NCBI RefSeq assembly: GCF_034190915.1
Contig: NW_026947484.1
Span: 68,465,482-68,529,481 of the forward strand
DNA from: Cavia porcellus
Taxonomy: Eukaryota; Chordata; Mammalia; Rodentia; Caviidae
Length of the DNA: 64,000 nucleotides
Direction of reading: 5' to 3'
Below are positions 13,401-25,072 of this stretch, piece by piece; the first letter of the stretch is position 1; each line of letters opens with the position of its first letter. The position numbers and the translations under genes are program-made. The notes beneath the pieces are model-generated. The model was not told the origin of the DNA. It was given only the letters and a program-made list of their open reading frames with translations, and made no database searches.

Positions 13401-14317
13401 GACTTCAATAGGCGTGCATTTAGCAATGTTCGCTAGCACTTGCAATTTGCCCAGGCTGCCACGGCCCCCCTTAGGCCCATTATTGCCAATTATGCCTCCA
13501 TGTAGGAGGTCCACGTGGTCCTTTTTCACTACGGACTATTTATTGTGTTCACCTAGCCATTTTGCTGACAGCCGGGTTGCCTTTTTGAGGAAATATGCTT
13601 TTTTAGCCTACCAAATGGGTATTTCAAGCACTATGCCAGCCTTCCTGAATCTAAGAACTGTATCACCTGAACTACTAGATTACTTGAAAATGGTACTTTC
13701 TTTGATCATGCTCACATTTAAAGAAACTAAAGGGAAGTTTGAAAAAATTTCTGTCTTTATGCTAATTTTGACAGTAATCATTCAAAAGCCCGAGGCAGCC
13801 ATTAAAAGATGAGTACCCAATGAAGTTATATACCAGAAGAGAAACTTGTGGTTTAAATGGACACCAATACTAGCAGTTCCTTCACTTACGAAGCTGCCCT
13901 GACTAGATCAGGCACAGTGGACATAAGGAAGGGCCAGGGCTTAAAAGATGGGCAGGCCGCAGATCCAGTGTCCCCTCCTTCCAGAGTACCTTAGACTGGT
14001 GTGCAATGGTTTCCTAAAGCAAGGGCTAGCACTGGGCTCTGGCCCTTCCACCCTTTACTAAAGATTTTAAAAGCCATTCACTGTAGATCACTTACCGGGG
14101 CCATGGCATTTACATGTTCAGAAATGCTAGATTCTGCACCTGCATGTGGTAAGTGTGGTTCAGTGTGCAGATTATGTAAGCATAGATGCAAGGGATTATG
14201 TTTGCTCTTAAGTTGTGCCTTAAGTAAGGGAAGAAATATAATGCATAGATTTTAAAAGTTAATAAAAATTAAAATATCAGGTAATTGCACATGGTCTGCC
14301 AGAATTAAAATAGAATG

Positions 14318-14319
<2 letters not shown>

Positions 14320-14362
<43 letters not shown>

Positions 14363-14389
14363 TGTTTGTGTGTGTGTGTGTGTGTGTGA
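14320..14389 (+). repeat. (TG)n microsatellite
   Basis: About 70 bp of TG dinucleotides with a few TA/TT interruptions, followed by a GACAGA-rich stretch to about 14430. Confidence 0.98.
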
Positions 14390-15626
14390 GCATGGCAGGG
14401 GACTGAGAGACAGAGACAGAGAGACAGAGTCTCTAGTGAGATTAGATACATGCGTGTCGGAGGCTGACATTATTAAGATTGTTTTGATTAAGGCACCCAT
14501 CGCTCTGTTGTCAGGCATTACCTACTAGTTCTAACTTGAAGTAGACGTAAAAATCCGTGATAGGGATCACAGGATTTCTAGGGGACCAAAACACCCATCA
14601 GCTAAGGGATCTGGGAAGGGCTTGGGCTAAGATGCTTTCCCCAGTCACTTGCTAGATTCCTCAGTGGCCCAAGCCATGAGGACACATTTGAGCACACCAT
14701 GTGACATTGGACAGCAGCTTTGAGCAATACCCACTTGCCACGTGTACCATGGTAAAGTGAAGCTACTACTGATTTCATGGTTCTCATTTGCATTTCAACA
14801 TTCAAGGGCATGAGTACTGTGCCCAGTCCCAAGGAATAGTTGACATACTTTATCTTTAAGATCTCAATAGGTCACACTTTTCATTTCTAAAAGTTTTCAG
14901 CCGTTCCCTTGCTGAGCACATAAAATGAATTTACTTCTGAACTGAGACCTTGTATGCCAAATTTTTACAGCCTTAAATGTAGTACTTTATCACTACTATA
15001 AATGGTTCTGGACTCACCTCTCACAAACCTTTTAGTGCTAAAGGTAAGGGGCTTCCCTAATTCACTTGTTTCAATTCATATAAAATTTCCAAGGTAAAAC
15101 CAGGTCACTTGGCTAATATTTCAAACACACAGGCTGCTTTCTGATGAACATAATAAATCTGCAATTTTGCAACTGGCGTGGGCAGCCAGAATGATTGTAT
15201 TAGGCTTTCCAATAAGCGCCCCTTCAAAACAACTTCCTTTGTTTTTAAGACTCACCAAAACTGGCCCAAAGGCTTGATGTCATCGCTCAAATATTGAGGT
15301 CATGGTAATCTGGAGTCTACATTTTTAGGTTGATTTATTTTTGTAGTGGAGCATCTAGGTTTCTAGAAATTATTTGAGGGCACAAAATTCCATCATGGTG
15401 ATAAATCAAGCTGTCAGCTCTTTCTGGTCCAAATTAGAGGTTAGAAAGATTGAGAAACTTTTCCAGTCTAACATTCCATCACCAGCATCTGCAGGTTATT
15501 CCTGTGACCCCTGTGGAGGTAGTGAAGGGAAGCATTACCTTGGGCTTTCTTTTGCCCTGGTGATGTAATTGAAGGAGTGTCCATCACCCTGGGGACTGTG
15601 AAACCAGGAACTGAGTGCATCCGTGG

Positions 15627-15980
15627 TGTGTTAGTCTAGGTTCCACCACTGTGACCATATGAAGTTGAGATGACCAACTTCAAAGAAAGAAAGGTTTATT
15701 TTGGTTCATGAATTCAGAGGTTTCAGTCCACAGTCCCTTGGCTCTGCTGCTTTGGGCTTGTGTTGAGGCAGAACACAGGGTGGAGCACATGGTGGAGGAA
15801 CTAGAAGTGGATAGAGGGAGAAAGGAAGGTCTGGGTTCCCAGTATTCCCATCAAGCCATGCTTTTCCACCAGGCTCCACCTCTTAAGGGTTCTGCTGCCT
15901 TCCAATATTGCCACGAGCTAGAGACCAAAACTTCAACCTATGGGTCTCGGGGATGTTCCAGAGCTAAACCATACACCGGG
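15627..15980 (-). mobile_element. MaLR-like solo LTR, antisense
   Basis: Starts gtgttagtctaggttccacc; contains aaaggtttattttggttcat (reverse of the ataaacct-type polyadenylation region) and ends near ccagagctaaaccatacacc. The architecture matches that of the other 300-450 bp LTRs in this window. Confidence 0.65.
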
Positions 15981-16748
15981 TTACCTGCCCCTTTCTTACA
16001 AAGCACATTTCATTCGTCTCATTAAATAGTGGAAAGTCTGTTGCTAGTAAGAACACACAATTTTTGAGGAAAAGATTTGGCATAAAAAAATAAAGTTAAC
16101 CACCACAAATGCCGTCGGCACAGCTGGGAGGAAAATGGTTTGAAAGAGCCAGCGATGCTGTCAGTGAGACCCTGAGTAACGTGTGGGGAAGTCAGCACGG
16201 ATGCTGTTCTCCTATAAAGCTTCTCTCCGGGTCTTTGACCAGCAGGTGGCTAGTGAGGCCTGACCCTGCCGGGGTTCTGTCTGGGCCTGAAACTCCTGTG
16301 CTGACCGCTTCGCATGCTGCTCTATATTGGAGGCTGACCATTGGGCTGTTGGCAGGGCTCTGGCCAAGGTATCCATGGTCTGAGTTGCAGGAAGACTTTG
16401 TTGACAGGCTGAAGCTGGACTCCAACCAAATTACCTTCCTGTTGGAAAGTCAGTCTCAGGCTCTGGAGGTACAGATGCAAATTTACCGACACTGGCTGTT
16501 GACTCAACCCTCAGTTGGAAACCGGCCTGCTGAGCAGCTGGGTATCAGCACGCAGATGCCCCCCATCTCACCCTCACTCGGCTTCTATGCTGATGTCTGC
16601 CTGGTGACTTACATCATGTTTCTTTCTCCTCCACCTGTGGAGCTTGAAGCTCTTCCATCACCTGGCAAAGGACCACGCATGGCAGTTTGGCAGTGGCATT
16701 GGGAGATGGAGAGCTGGGGAGTGAAATAAAGGTAGCCAGCAACAGACA

Positions 16749-17145
16749 CTGCTGTAGTTTGGATCTGGAGCACCTTCCAGAGGCTCCTGTGATGAGCCTG
16801 GGTCCCAGCTGATGGTGCTGCTGGGAGGGGGAGGAGCTTTAGGAGGTGGAGCTTGGTTGGAAGAGGTGTACACTCAGGACATGTCAGTGCAAAGAGCATA
16901 TTTTCTCCTCTGTCCCTCCCTTTCCTTCTCCCTCTCCCTGTTTCCCTGGCTGCCATGAGGTGAGGTGAGTAGCTTTGCTCCACCAAAGGCTGTCACCCAT
17001 GCTGGTTTGCCTTGTCTTGGGCCCAAGGTAATGGGGCCAAGAGTCCACTGACTGAAGCCTCTGAAACCATGAGGAAAATATCTTTCCTTCTTTTAACTTA
17101 ATTTTCTCAGGTATTTGTCATGCAACATAAAGCTGACTAGCACAG
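16749..17145 (+). mobile_element. MaLR-like LTR
   Basis: Starts tgctgtagtttggatctgga; mid-region ccctggctgccatgaggtga; then actgaagcctctgaaaccat and a terminal ataaagctgactagcaca. This is the mammalian MaLR LTR plan (tgtxxtggtttggat ... ctgactaayaca). Confidence 0.75.
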
Positions 17146-17984
17146 GTACAGAAGCCCTAGATATTTACTGGGGGTCTATTAAGCTAAACATGTCACCATG
17201 TACAAGTTGACTGTGGCCTCAGATGGAGATGCCTGGGTGACAGGAGATGGGCTAGGAAAGGAAAAGGGCATCAATGGAGAGAAAGAGAATTAAATTTTAT
17301 CTTGATATTAACAATGAAGCCTATTTATTCTTCTCTCTCAAGGAACCCAAGGTATGCTCATCTTTCTAGTTTTCATTATAATCTCTAGGATCCTATCAGG
17401 AGTTAATGGCTTTTCAGCTTATTTTGAAACCCATGAAAGAGACATCCACGTCAGTTTCTAGAGTCTGCTATAAAGGTTAAAGCCTTTCCTCCACCCAACT
17501 ATTCCCTCTGCTAGTAATGGGAAGTTAAAGTCACTGCCTTCAGGAGTGGCAAGCAGTCTTCTGAATGCCTTGTTCCCAGATGGGGCTTGAGTACACCCTG
17601 TTCTTTTGTTTAACATGGTTTATTTTGGAAGAGCTTGGCTCAGTGCTCTTTCTGCAAGCCTACGTGACCCAGACAGATGTGGCTCCCAGCTTGACTTTGT
17701 AGGTCAGTTACACAAGTCGGAGGAACTATGTACCAATACCCAGCTCCAGAGGAAACAGCATAACGACACGGAGAGCTCAGATGCTGAGATAACTGCTCTG
17801 GAGCTATACAGAGGCCGTCTCAACAAACATATCCTTCTCTGTCATGAGCACAAGAAAGAAACTTGGATGTAGGAGAGACACAACTATGGAACACCAGGAC
17901 GTCACCGGGAATGAAGTCAATGCAGCAGTCAACCTCTCTGCACTTTTATTTACACTCCCTAAGGAAACGATGCACTGGTACAGA

Positions 17985-18200
17985 CTGCTCAGGGTGGTGC
18001 TCAGGTTTGGAGCCAGGCAGTAAGTTTGAACTCGGCTTTGACACTTAGTTGTTATGCAGCGTGGGACACGTTACACAAGGTCTCTGAGCATTGAGCTTCT
18101 CATCTATAAAATGAGACAGGATTTTGAACAACGGGATTATATTGCAGAGTACAAAGCACGTTTGTTAAGTGCCTTCCTAGCTAAGCACCCAGCATGGCAT
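17985..18200 (-). repeat. MIR SINE relic, antisense
   Basis: tttggagccaggcag, acttagttgttatgcagcgtg, ggtctctgagc...cttctcatctataaaatgag form the conserved MIR core read in reverse. Confidence 0.65.
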
Positions 18201-18319
18201 AAACAGTAAGCTGTAATTATTATAATATTATTATAATATCTGCTTCTTTTTCAGTTTCTAACCTCAACAAAAATATTTTAAGCATTATGTTGAAATCACG
18301 TTTATGTATTTATCAGACT

Positions 18320-18476
18320 CGGTGATTTTCAACTCTGTACATTAGAATCAGTCAGAGTTTTAATAAAATGCTTATACCTCAGGCTCAGCACAGATGAGTT
18401 AAACCAGAAACATCGGGAATGGGTTTCAGAGCGACACTGTCTTTCTCCCAGGTGATTCTGGTGCTTAGAACCACTG
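18320..18476 (+). mobile_element. hAT-Charlie non-autonomous element (MER5/MER20-like)
   Basis: Begins ggtgattttcaactctgtac attagaatcag and ends ggtgattctggtgcttagaaccactg. The two ends are inverted versions of the CAGTGGTTCTCAA... terminus typical of hAT-Charlie relics. Confidence 0.65.
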
Positions 18477-18792
18477 GACTATCACAGTTACACATGAGGC
18501 ACTGAGAACAGGGAACAAGTTTTAGCATCTTGCTACCCTGGTTCCCAGCAGCAGGGAGATGGTCAGTTAATTTTTCCTAATCCTCACTCAAAAACTGGGA
18601 GAAGGTTGTCCGAATTTCCAGGTGACTTGTCTCATGTGGGGTGACATATTTTGGGGGCGGCAGACAAAGGTGAGCAGTAGTTGCACATTGTCTCTCTGTC
18701 CATGAAGGTTTGAAAGGTTTTATATCTTCTTCATTCTCACCTGGCAGATGAGGTATCATTTACAGAATGAGGGAAGAGGAAGGCACCAGAGA

Positions 18793-19197
18793 ATTGCTAT
18801 GGCTCGTGTCTAGATGTCCCCCTAAACCTCATGTGATCAGAGCTGGGGCTTTTCAGAGATGGCTGGATGTAGAGCATGTGATCCTGGGATCACGGGTGTG
18901 TGACTACTGAATTAGTCCACCAATGGATTTGACACAGTTCTGGGTAGGATTAGTGATGCCCCACTCAGGCTGTGAGATGTATGAGGTAGCAAGAAGGGTT
19001 TGTTGTTTGCTTTGTTGTTTTGCTGTGCTCCTGCCTCTTGCCCTTCCTGGGCTATTTCTCTTCTATGTTGCCCTGCCATGTTGCCCTGCCTTGGGGCTGG
19101 CCAATTATGGACTGAAACCTCTACAAACTGTGAGCTAAATAGACCGTTCCTCCTTTAACTTTGTGTGTTGGGTACTTTGTAAGTATCAAGAATCATC
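18793..19197 (+). mobile_element. MaLR-like LTR
   Basis: attgctatggctcgtgtctag start, atgtgatcagagctggggct, then ctacaaactgtgagctaaatagaccgttcctcc and the terminal ggtactttgtaagtatcaag. Same layout as the LTRs at 52.9 and 57.2 kb. Confidence 0.65.
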
Positions 19198-19407
19198 AGT
19201 TTATGTTTTTTAGAGATATCTCTATTTAATAGGGGTCACCTGCTTCTCTTTCTTTCTTTTTTTGGTGGTGACTAACCATCGCTCGTAGGGGCAGATGGAA
19301 AAGGGACAAACAGGAGGCTTCTTTCTTTTAAAAGAACAAACTTAGGACCAGCTTCAGAGAAGGATTAGAATAGAAGTGCACTCTCAACAGTTTGCTCAAG
19401 AAAAAAG

Positions 19408-19538
19408 AGCCAGGTATGGTAGTAGATGCCTGAAATCCTGCACGCAGACAGCTGAGGCCAGCCTGGGCTACAAAGTGAATTCTAAGCTATCCTGAACTGT
19501 ATAGCGAGACCCTATCTCAAAAAGACTCCACACCACCC
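19408..19538 (+). mobile_element. B1-like SINE
   Basis: gagccaggtatggtagtaga, gctgaggccagcctgggcta, agcgagaccctatctcaaaa. It ends immediately before the left arm of the inverted duplication at 19541. Confidence 0.75.
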
Positions 19539-19540
19539 CC

Positions 19541-20062
19541 AAAATTGTTGAGCCATAGACTAATCACCTAGACTTCAAGTGTGATTGGGATTAATAGTTA
19601 ATTACAATGGACAAATTTGCTTGTTCCCCTCTCACACAAGTTGTAACACTTACCATAATTGTTACTAGTTTCATACAACCTGACATTACTTGATGTCATA
19701 CATTAACAAGTAGATAATATCACTTAGTATCCCTGCCAAAAATGTCCTGTGTGGTGATTTTCAACTGGAGGTAATTATGCTACCACAGGACATCTATCAG
19801 TGTTCTGAGATATGTGTGATTGTCATGACCATGAGGCTGTTAGTAGCATTTAATGACAGAGGTCAGGAATGCTCCTAAACAATGCACAGAAACACCTGGT
19901 CCACATGCCAATGATGCTGAGACTGAGTAAACCTTCTTTAACTTGAAGATTAAAACAAGATACATGGAAATGAGGGATAGCTATACAAAGACTGATCTGT
20001 ACTCTTAAAAAAAAGTGCAATATTCCTGGGCATGGTGGTGCACACTTGTAATCCCAGCATTC

Positions 20063-20066
<4 letters not shown>
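19541..20066 (+). repeat. Left arm of a ~525 bp inverted duplication
   Basis: This segment recurs in reverse complement at 22355-22889. Shared landmarks include ttgttgagcca(t/c)agactaat, ttagtatccctgc, gtagcatttaatgacagagg and ggcatggtggtgcacacttg. By eye about nine bases in ten agree. The left arm lacks about 20 bp present in the right arm beside caatgcaca. It contains a hAT-Charlie-like relic and ends inside a B1 head. Confidence 0.93.
20026..20066 (+). mobile_element. B1 head, truncated at a GA repeat
   Basis: ctgggcatggtggtgcacac ttgtaatcccagcattcag, then straight into (GA)n. The body of the B1 is missing; the partner copy at 22287-22397 retains it. Confidence 0.85.
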
Positions 20067-20132
<66 letters not shown>

Positions 20133-20142
20133 GAGAGACAGA

Positions 20143-20183
<41 letters not shown>
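20064..20183 (+). repeat. (GA)n microsatellite
   Basis: About 120 bp of GA with periodic GACAGA interruptions. Produces long Arg-Glu or Ser-Leu open frames that are not genes. Confidence 0.98.
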
Positions 20184-20186
<3 letters not shown>

Positions 20187-21261
20187 CTTTGGCTTTCTTT
20201 TTAAAAATGATTCTATCAAGCAAAATGCCTTTGCTCTCCAGTTTGAGCTCTGGGTAGGATGAACAGAGAAGACACAGAATCATCATTAGTCCTGTGCTAC
20301 CCCAGGTCCAGCCCTTGCTCTCTCAGGGTTCAGTGTAGTGAACTGTGGCTGAACTTAACTGCTCTGGGTTTAATTTCTCCTTGGGTAGAACTACAGCGAT
20401 ACCCATACCAAGTCCTCGGAGTCAGGCAAGACAGTCCACCTAAAGCACACAGCGCAGCTCCCAGAACATTAGGAAATCAATGCACACTAGCAGTAGGGTC
20501 ACTAAGTTACAGGTTCAGAGATGGGGCCATTGTAACATGGAAGCATTTTCCTTTTAAAGTCAACATGTTTCGAAATGTATTTTCGTAGTGTAACATTTGC
20601 CCTCTGTCGCTATACCATTTTATGCATTCGGTCACATTTATGCATTACCCTGACAGTCAGGATAAAAGGTGTTTTCAGCCCCCTTAAATGCTTTCTTCAT
20701 GCTTCTATTTTTAGGGCAAAGCAACTGTGGTTAACTGAAGCCCACCACGTTGCAGATTTCTCCAGGTTCTACCTATTGTGTCCTTCTCTGTTTAGAAACT
20801 CATCTGGGATATTGTGTTCTGCTAGGCATTGTGACTTCTTAGGCTTCTGTGGCTGGGACGGTTTCTCACACTTGTTTGATGAACTTGACAGTTTTGAGGG
20901 TCACTAGCCAGGCATTTTATAAAACGCTCCTCTGCTGGGCGTCTCTGAAGCTGTTCTCATGATCAGACTGAGGTCACGGGTGTGGGGGGTCGAGGACCAT
21001 TCTCTTCGGGTCCCGACCAGCCAGCACAGTGTCTGTGACCCCGCTCTGCGGCAGTCGGCCTGGGGCAGGAATGAGTGGGTTTGTGGGTCACTGCACTTTG
21101 AAGTCTTCCCTTGCTGTCTCCATACGGTACTCTGGAAGAAAGTGCAGCCCTTATGTAAGGAATAGGAAGTAATGCTACAGTTCTTTAAAAGAGGAGTTCT
21201 TAGATATCTTAGCTGAATTTTTATCTATATGAACATTTGTCTCTATTTATTTATGTATTTA

Positions 21262-21522
21262 TTTTTGTCTTTTTAAGACAGGGTCTCACTATGCAGTTCA
21301 GGCTGTCCTTGGGCTCACTTTGTAGTCCAGATTGGTCTCGATCTTGCAACCATCCTCCTGCCTCAGCCTCCTGAGGGCTGGGATTGCAGGTATGTGTCAT
21401 CATTCCCAGCCCTACCCTCATTTATATTTATTTAAAAATTTTAATTTTGGCATCAGAAATTGAACTCAGGACCTTGCCCTTGCCAGGCAGGCACTTATGC
21501 CGCTGAGCTAACTCCCCAGCCT
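21262..21522 (-). mobile_element. B1-ID composite SINE, antisense
   Basis: From the left: pyrimidine tail, gacagggtctcactatgcag, a second ctcactttgtagtccag block, cctgcctcagcctcctgagg, attgcaggtatgtgtcatca; then, past about 40 bp, gaactcaggaccttgccc ... cgctgagctaactccccagcc, an ID-like unit in the same (antisense) orientation. Confidence 0.8.
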
Positions 21523-22205
21523 TCATCTTTTATTTAACTGTTTATTTACATCTAGATGACCCCACAGACATTTACTTTATACTTTGGGCTATAACCTAAT
21601 ACCATTTTATTTCATTGTAGCTCCAACCGTTCCTGCTTTGGCCATGAAAACCCGGTGAGTCCTGTGCCCCTCATCATTTGGTTATTTTGCTTGTTTGTTT
21701 GTTTTCTTTCAGCAATTGCTTTGTCATGATGAGATGCTGCAGACTCATCTTGTACATTGCCTGCCGATTTTCCAAAGAGGTCTGATGTCTTGGAGAATGT
21801 TTTTTCAGAAACCGTGACTCAGGGCTCTGTGTGCTTATGGACATTGGAGAGTTGTGAGGCTTTCTCAGCCAAGCGTGAGTGCTTCTAAAGCTCTTTTTTT
21901 CTTTTTCACTTTCAAACTTATGGAAAGATTAGAAAAGCAGTCAAATGATTCCTCTGGGCCCTTTTTCTTCTGAACTTGAAATGGGTTGTAGACCTCATGA
22001 CAACTCCTCCCTGGGTACTTTCTCACTCAATCCTACATCTCTTAAGCAACAGGATTACTTCTATTCAACCACACCATTAATTCTATAATCCTATAAAGTC
22101 ATATCAAGACATTCTTATTGCTCCAAATTTATATTATAGCTTTGGAAATTTCAGTATTTATGCATTTTTTTATTTTTCACTGTTATTTTTTTCCATAATA
22201 TTGAT

Positions 22206-22238
22206 CTCTCTCTCTCTTTCTCTCTGTCTCTTTCTCTG

Positions 22239-22286
<48 letters not shown>
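22206..22286 (+). repeat. (CT)n then (TATC)n microsatellite
   Basis: CTCTCT tract with TGTCTC interruptions, then ten or so TATC units, abutting the B1 at 22287. Probable counterpart of the (GA)n tract beside the left arm. Confidence 0.95.
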
Positions 22287-22289
<3 letters not shown>

Positions 22290-22397
22290 TGATACAGGGT
22301 CTTGCTATGTAATCTAGGCTGGTCTTGAACTCATTGAACCCTTCTGCCTCAGTGTCCTGAGTGCTAAGATTACAAGTGTGCACCACCATGCCCAGGA
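22287..22397 (-). mobile_element. B1-like SINE, antisense, inside the right arm
   Basis: ttgatacagggtcttgctat, ggctggtcttgaactcattg, ctgcctcagtgtcctgagtg, attacaagtgtgcaccacca, tgcccagg. Confidence 0.88.
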
Positions 22398-22889
22398 ATA
22401 TTGCGCTCTTTTAAGAGTATGGGTCATTCTTTGTACAGATATCCCTCATTTAGATGTATCTTGTTTTAATCTTCAAGTTAAATAAGGTTTTCTCAGTCTC
22501 AGCATTATTGGCATGTGGACCAGGTGTTTCTGTAATGTGGGTCCCTATCCTGTGCATTGTTTAGGAGCATTCCTGACCTCTGTCATTAAATGCTACTAAC
22601 AGCCTCATGGTCATGTCAATCCCACATGTCTCAGAACACTGATAGACATCCTGTGGTAGCATAACTACCTCCAGTTGAAAATCACCACACAAGACATTTT
22701 TGCAGGGATACTAAGTGACATTATCTACTTGTTAACGTATGACATCAAGTAATGTCAGGTTGTATGAAACTAGTAACAATTATGGTAAGTGTTATAACTT
22801 GTTTGAGAGCAAGTTTGTCCATTGTAATTAACTATTAATCCTGATCACACTTAAAGTCTAGGTGATTAGTCTGTGGCTCAACAATTTTC
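22355..22889 (-). repeat. Right arm of the ~525 bp inverted duplication
   Basis: Reverse-complement partner of 19541-20066, with both outer ends at the same aaaattgttgagcc sequence. The inner end is the same B1 head, which continues here to a full B1 (22287-22397). The mid-part (ctcagcattattggcatgtg ... gaaaatcacc) resembles a hAT-Charlie relic. Confidence 0.93.
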
Positions 22890-24464
22890 CATGATATGTG
22901 CTTAACATACACTGATAATTCTCCCTGGAGTCTGTACACTGTGGGGTACAAAATGGTAATTTCCTAGTCCTTTTATTGCATGTATGCCAGCTGAAATTTT
23001 TCTGAAAACAAAACAGTACTTTCCCTTTTATTCTATTTGCTTTTCTCTTCTTTTTTTCTTTAACTATCACTATTGATCCATAGAGTTTAAAAGTTAATTG
23101 AAGTGTAATTCTTTAGCAAAAGCTTCTAATGCTGAAGTTGTCCCAAATTTGGCCCCCAGGAGCCCCTTGCACTAAGTACTTGGTCACTTGTTCTGAATAC
23201 ATGAAATGCATTGTTTAAGTCAAAAGTACATGAAATGATGGACTTAGAGAAGGTTCACATTTGTCTCCATCCCTTTCTATAGAGGCGACCATGTTCATTA
23301 GTTTCTCATTTATTCTGTGTTTTTTTTTTTCTTCTTGCCAATATAAACAAGCATGTACATATACACTAGTTCACAATTTACCTTACGCAAAGGTGGCGTT
23401 CTAGGTACACTTCTGGCACCCTGCCTTCTACTTTGTGGTAGTGTGTGCCATGAAATCACTACTGATCGTAGATCACAGAGATTTACTGTGTTCTCCTGAT
23501 GGTTGTGCAGTTCTCTGCTAGGTATATGTACCTTAGTTTATTCAGTCTACCATAAGCAAACAATTAAGCTGTTTCTAGTGGTTTGTTACTACGAGTGCTA
23601 CCACTATGAATCACCCCCAAGCTCCTGCTTTCCCAGTTTCAGCTACCAGCAGTCAATGCCGTCACGCTTGATCCCGCTCAGGACACAGAGCGTCCCTTTG
23701 CTCAGCACACCCGTGCAGTACACACTGTGTATAACCAGTCACTCAGTGTCTGTCTCAGATATCAGATCAACTGTTGGAGTACTGCAGTGTTTGCGTCCAG
23801 CTAAACTTTATTTTACTTAATAATGACCCAAAAGTACACAGGCGTGATGCTGGCAGCTTGGGTATGCCAAATAGAAGCTGGAAAGTATTTTCTTTCCCTG
23901 AAAAGGTAAAAGTTCTCAACGTAATAAGAAAATTTGAAAAATCACGTGGTTAGGTTCTATTGTCAGAACGAGTCTCTGTGAAGCTGAAAGAAAAATCAAT
24001 CCGTGCAAGTGTTCCTGTTATACTCCCTGTGCAAAGCTACAGCCACAGATCTCAGTATGGCTTACAGAAGGTGGGAAAAGCATTTGATTTTAGGGTTTGC
24101 ATCACTGGCAGTTTTGGACATGCCCTGAGGGTATTGGGCTTCATGCCCCTGGATAAGGGGGTGCTGTGTGCTGCTTTGTACCCTGTGGATGTGTCCTCGG
24201 GCTAAACTTCTGGAAGAGTTGCTGTGGGGTCACAGGGTAAATGCAGACAGACCTGTGTACCCACTGCCAAACTTCCTGCAGTGACAGTGGTTGCACTGCT
24301 GTAGTCCCACAAGCAATATGCAAACACATTTGCTCTTGCATACAGAGCTGGTAAACTTGTTACCAGTGTGACAGGTGACAAATAGCATCTCCAGGAAGGT
24401 GAAGCTTGCACTGCCTGTGTAACAAGCAAGCATCTTTCCTTATGTTTTAAGGGTATTTGATGCA

Positions 24465-24486
24465 TATAATAATAATAATAATAATA
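24465..24486 (+). repeat. (AAT)n short microsatellite
   Basis: Seven AAT units in the run after gatgcat. Confidence 0.95.
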
Positions 24487-24721
24487 AAGAAACCAAAACC
24501 AAAAAGCCTTTCTCTCTTCCTTCACAGTTTGTGGTATCACATGAGATGCGCTTCTCACCTGGCTCTCTGAAACAACCCCCGGCTCGCATCTTTCTCTACC
24601 CAAGTCCTGCTACCTTCAGTCACTTCCAGCACCCAGCACAGAAGCTGCGTCAGAGTTCTCCGGAGAAGCAGAATCAAAGCCAAATTCACCTCTGGCAAGC
24701 CTCTCACTTTTTTCCTTGAAG

Positions 24722-24782
24722 TCCTGGGGATGGAGCCCACGCCTTCCTGTGGAACTCTAATGCTGAGCCGCTCCCCAGCCTG
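24722..24782 (-). mobile_element. ID-like SINE fragment, antisense
   Basis: gtcctggggatggagcccac ... taatgctgagccgctccccagcct is the reverse of an ID-type body with its B-box region first. A TCTG/TCTC-rich stretch follows (24785-24890). Confidence 0.65.
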
Positions 24783-24892
24783 TCTCTCACTTTTGTCTGT
24801 GGTTCTCTCACTTTCTCTGTCGGTCTTTTTGTCTGTTTCTGATTCTCTGTGTCTGTCTCTGTCTCTCTGTCTCTGTGTCTGTCTCCCTCAAC

Positions 24893-25072
24893 CAGGAGGG
24901 TGTATGCCTGTAATTCCAGCACTCTGGGAGACTGAGGTAGAGGATCACATGTCTGAGCCCAGCCTGGGCAATTTAGCAACTTAGCCAGACCCTGTCTCAG
25001 AATTTTAAAAAATTTTTTAAAAGGCCGGGGAGATAGCCCAGTGGGAGGGTGCTCCAATACTAAACAAGAGAA
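24893..25072 (+). mobile_element. B1-ID composite SINE
   Basis: ggtgtatgcctgtaattccagcactctggg, gagcccagcctgggcaattt, agaccctgtctcagaatttt, then ggccggggagatagcccagt gggagggtgctcc, an ID-like start after the A/T-rich linker. Followed by a poly-T run at 25090. Confidence 0.7.

Noticed and set aside
20005..20286. Long Arg/Glu and Ser/Leu open frames
   Set aside because: They are translations of the (GA)n microsatellite.
22206..22286. Regularly repeated units that might suggest a repeat-spacer array
   Set aside because: Simple TATC/CT microsatellite in a mammalian intron; no spacers.
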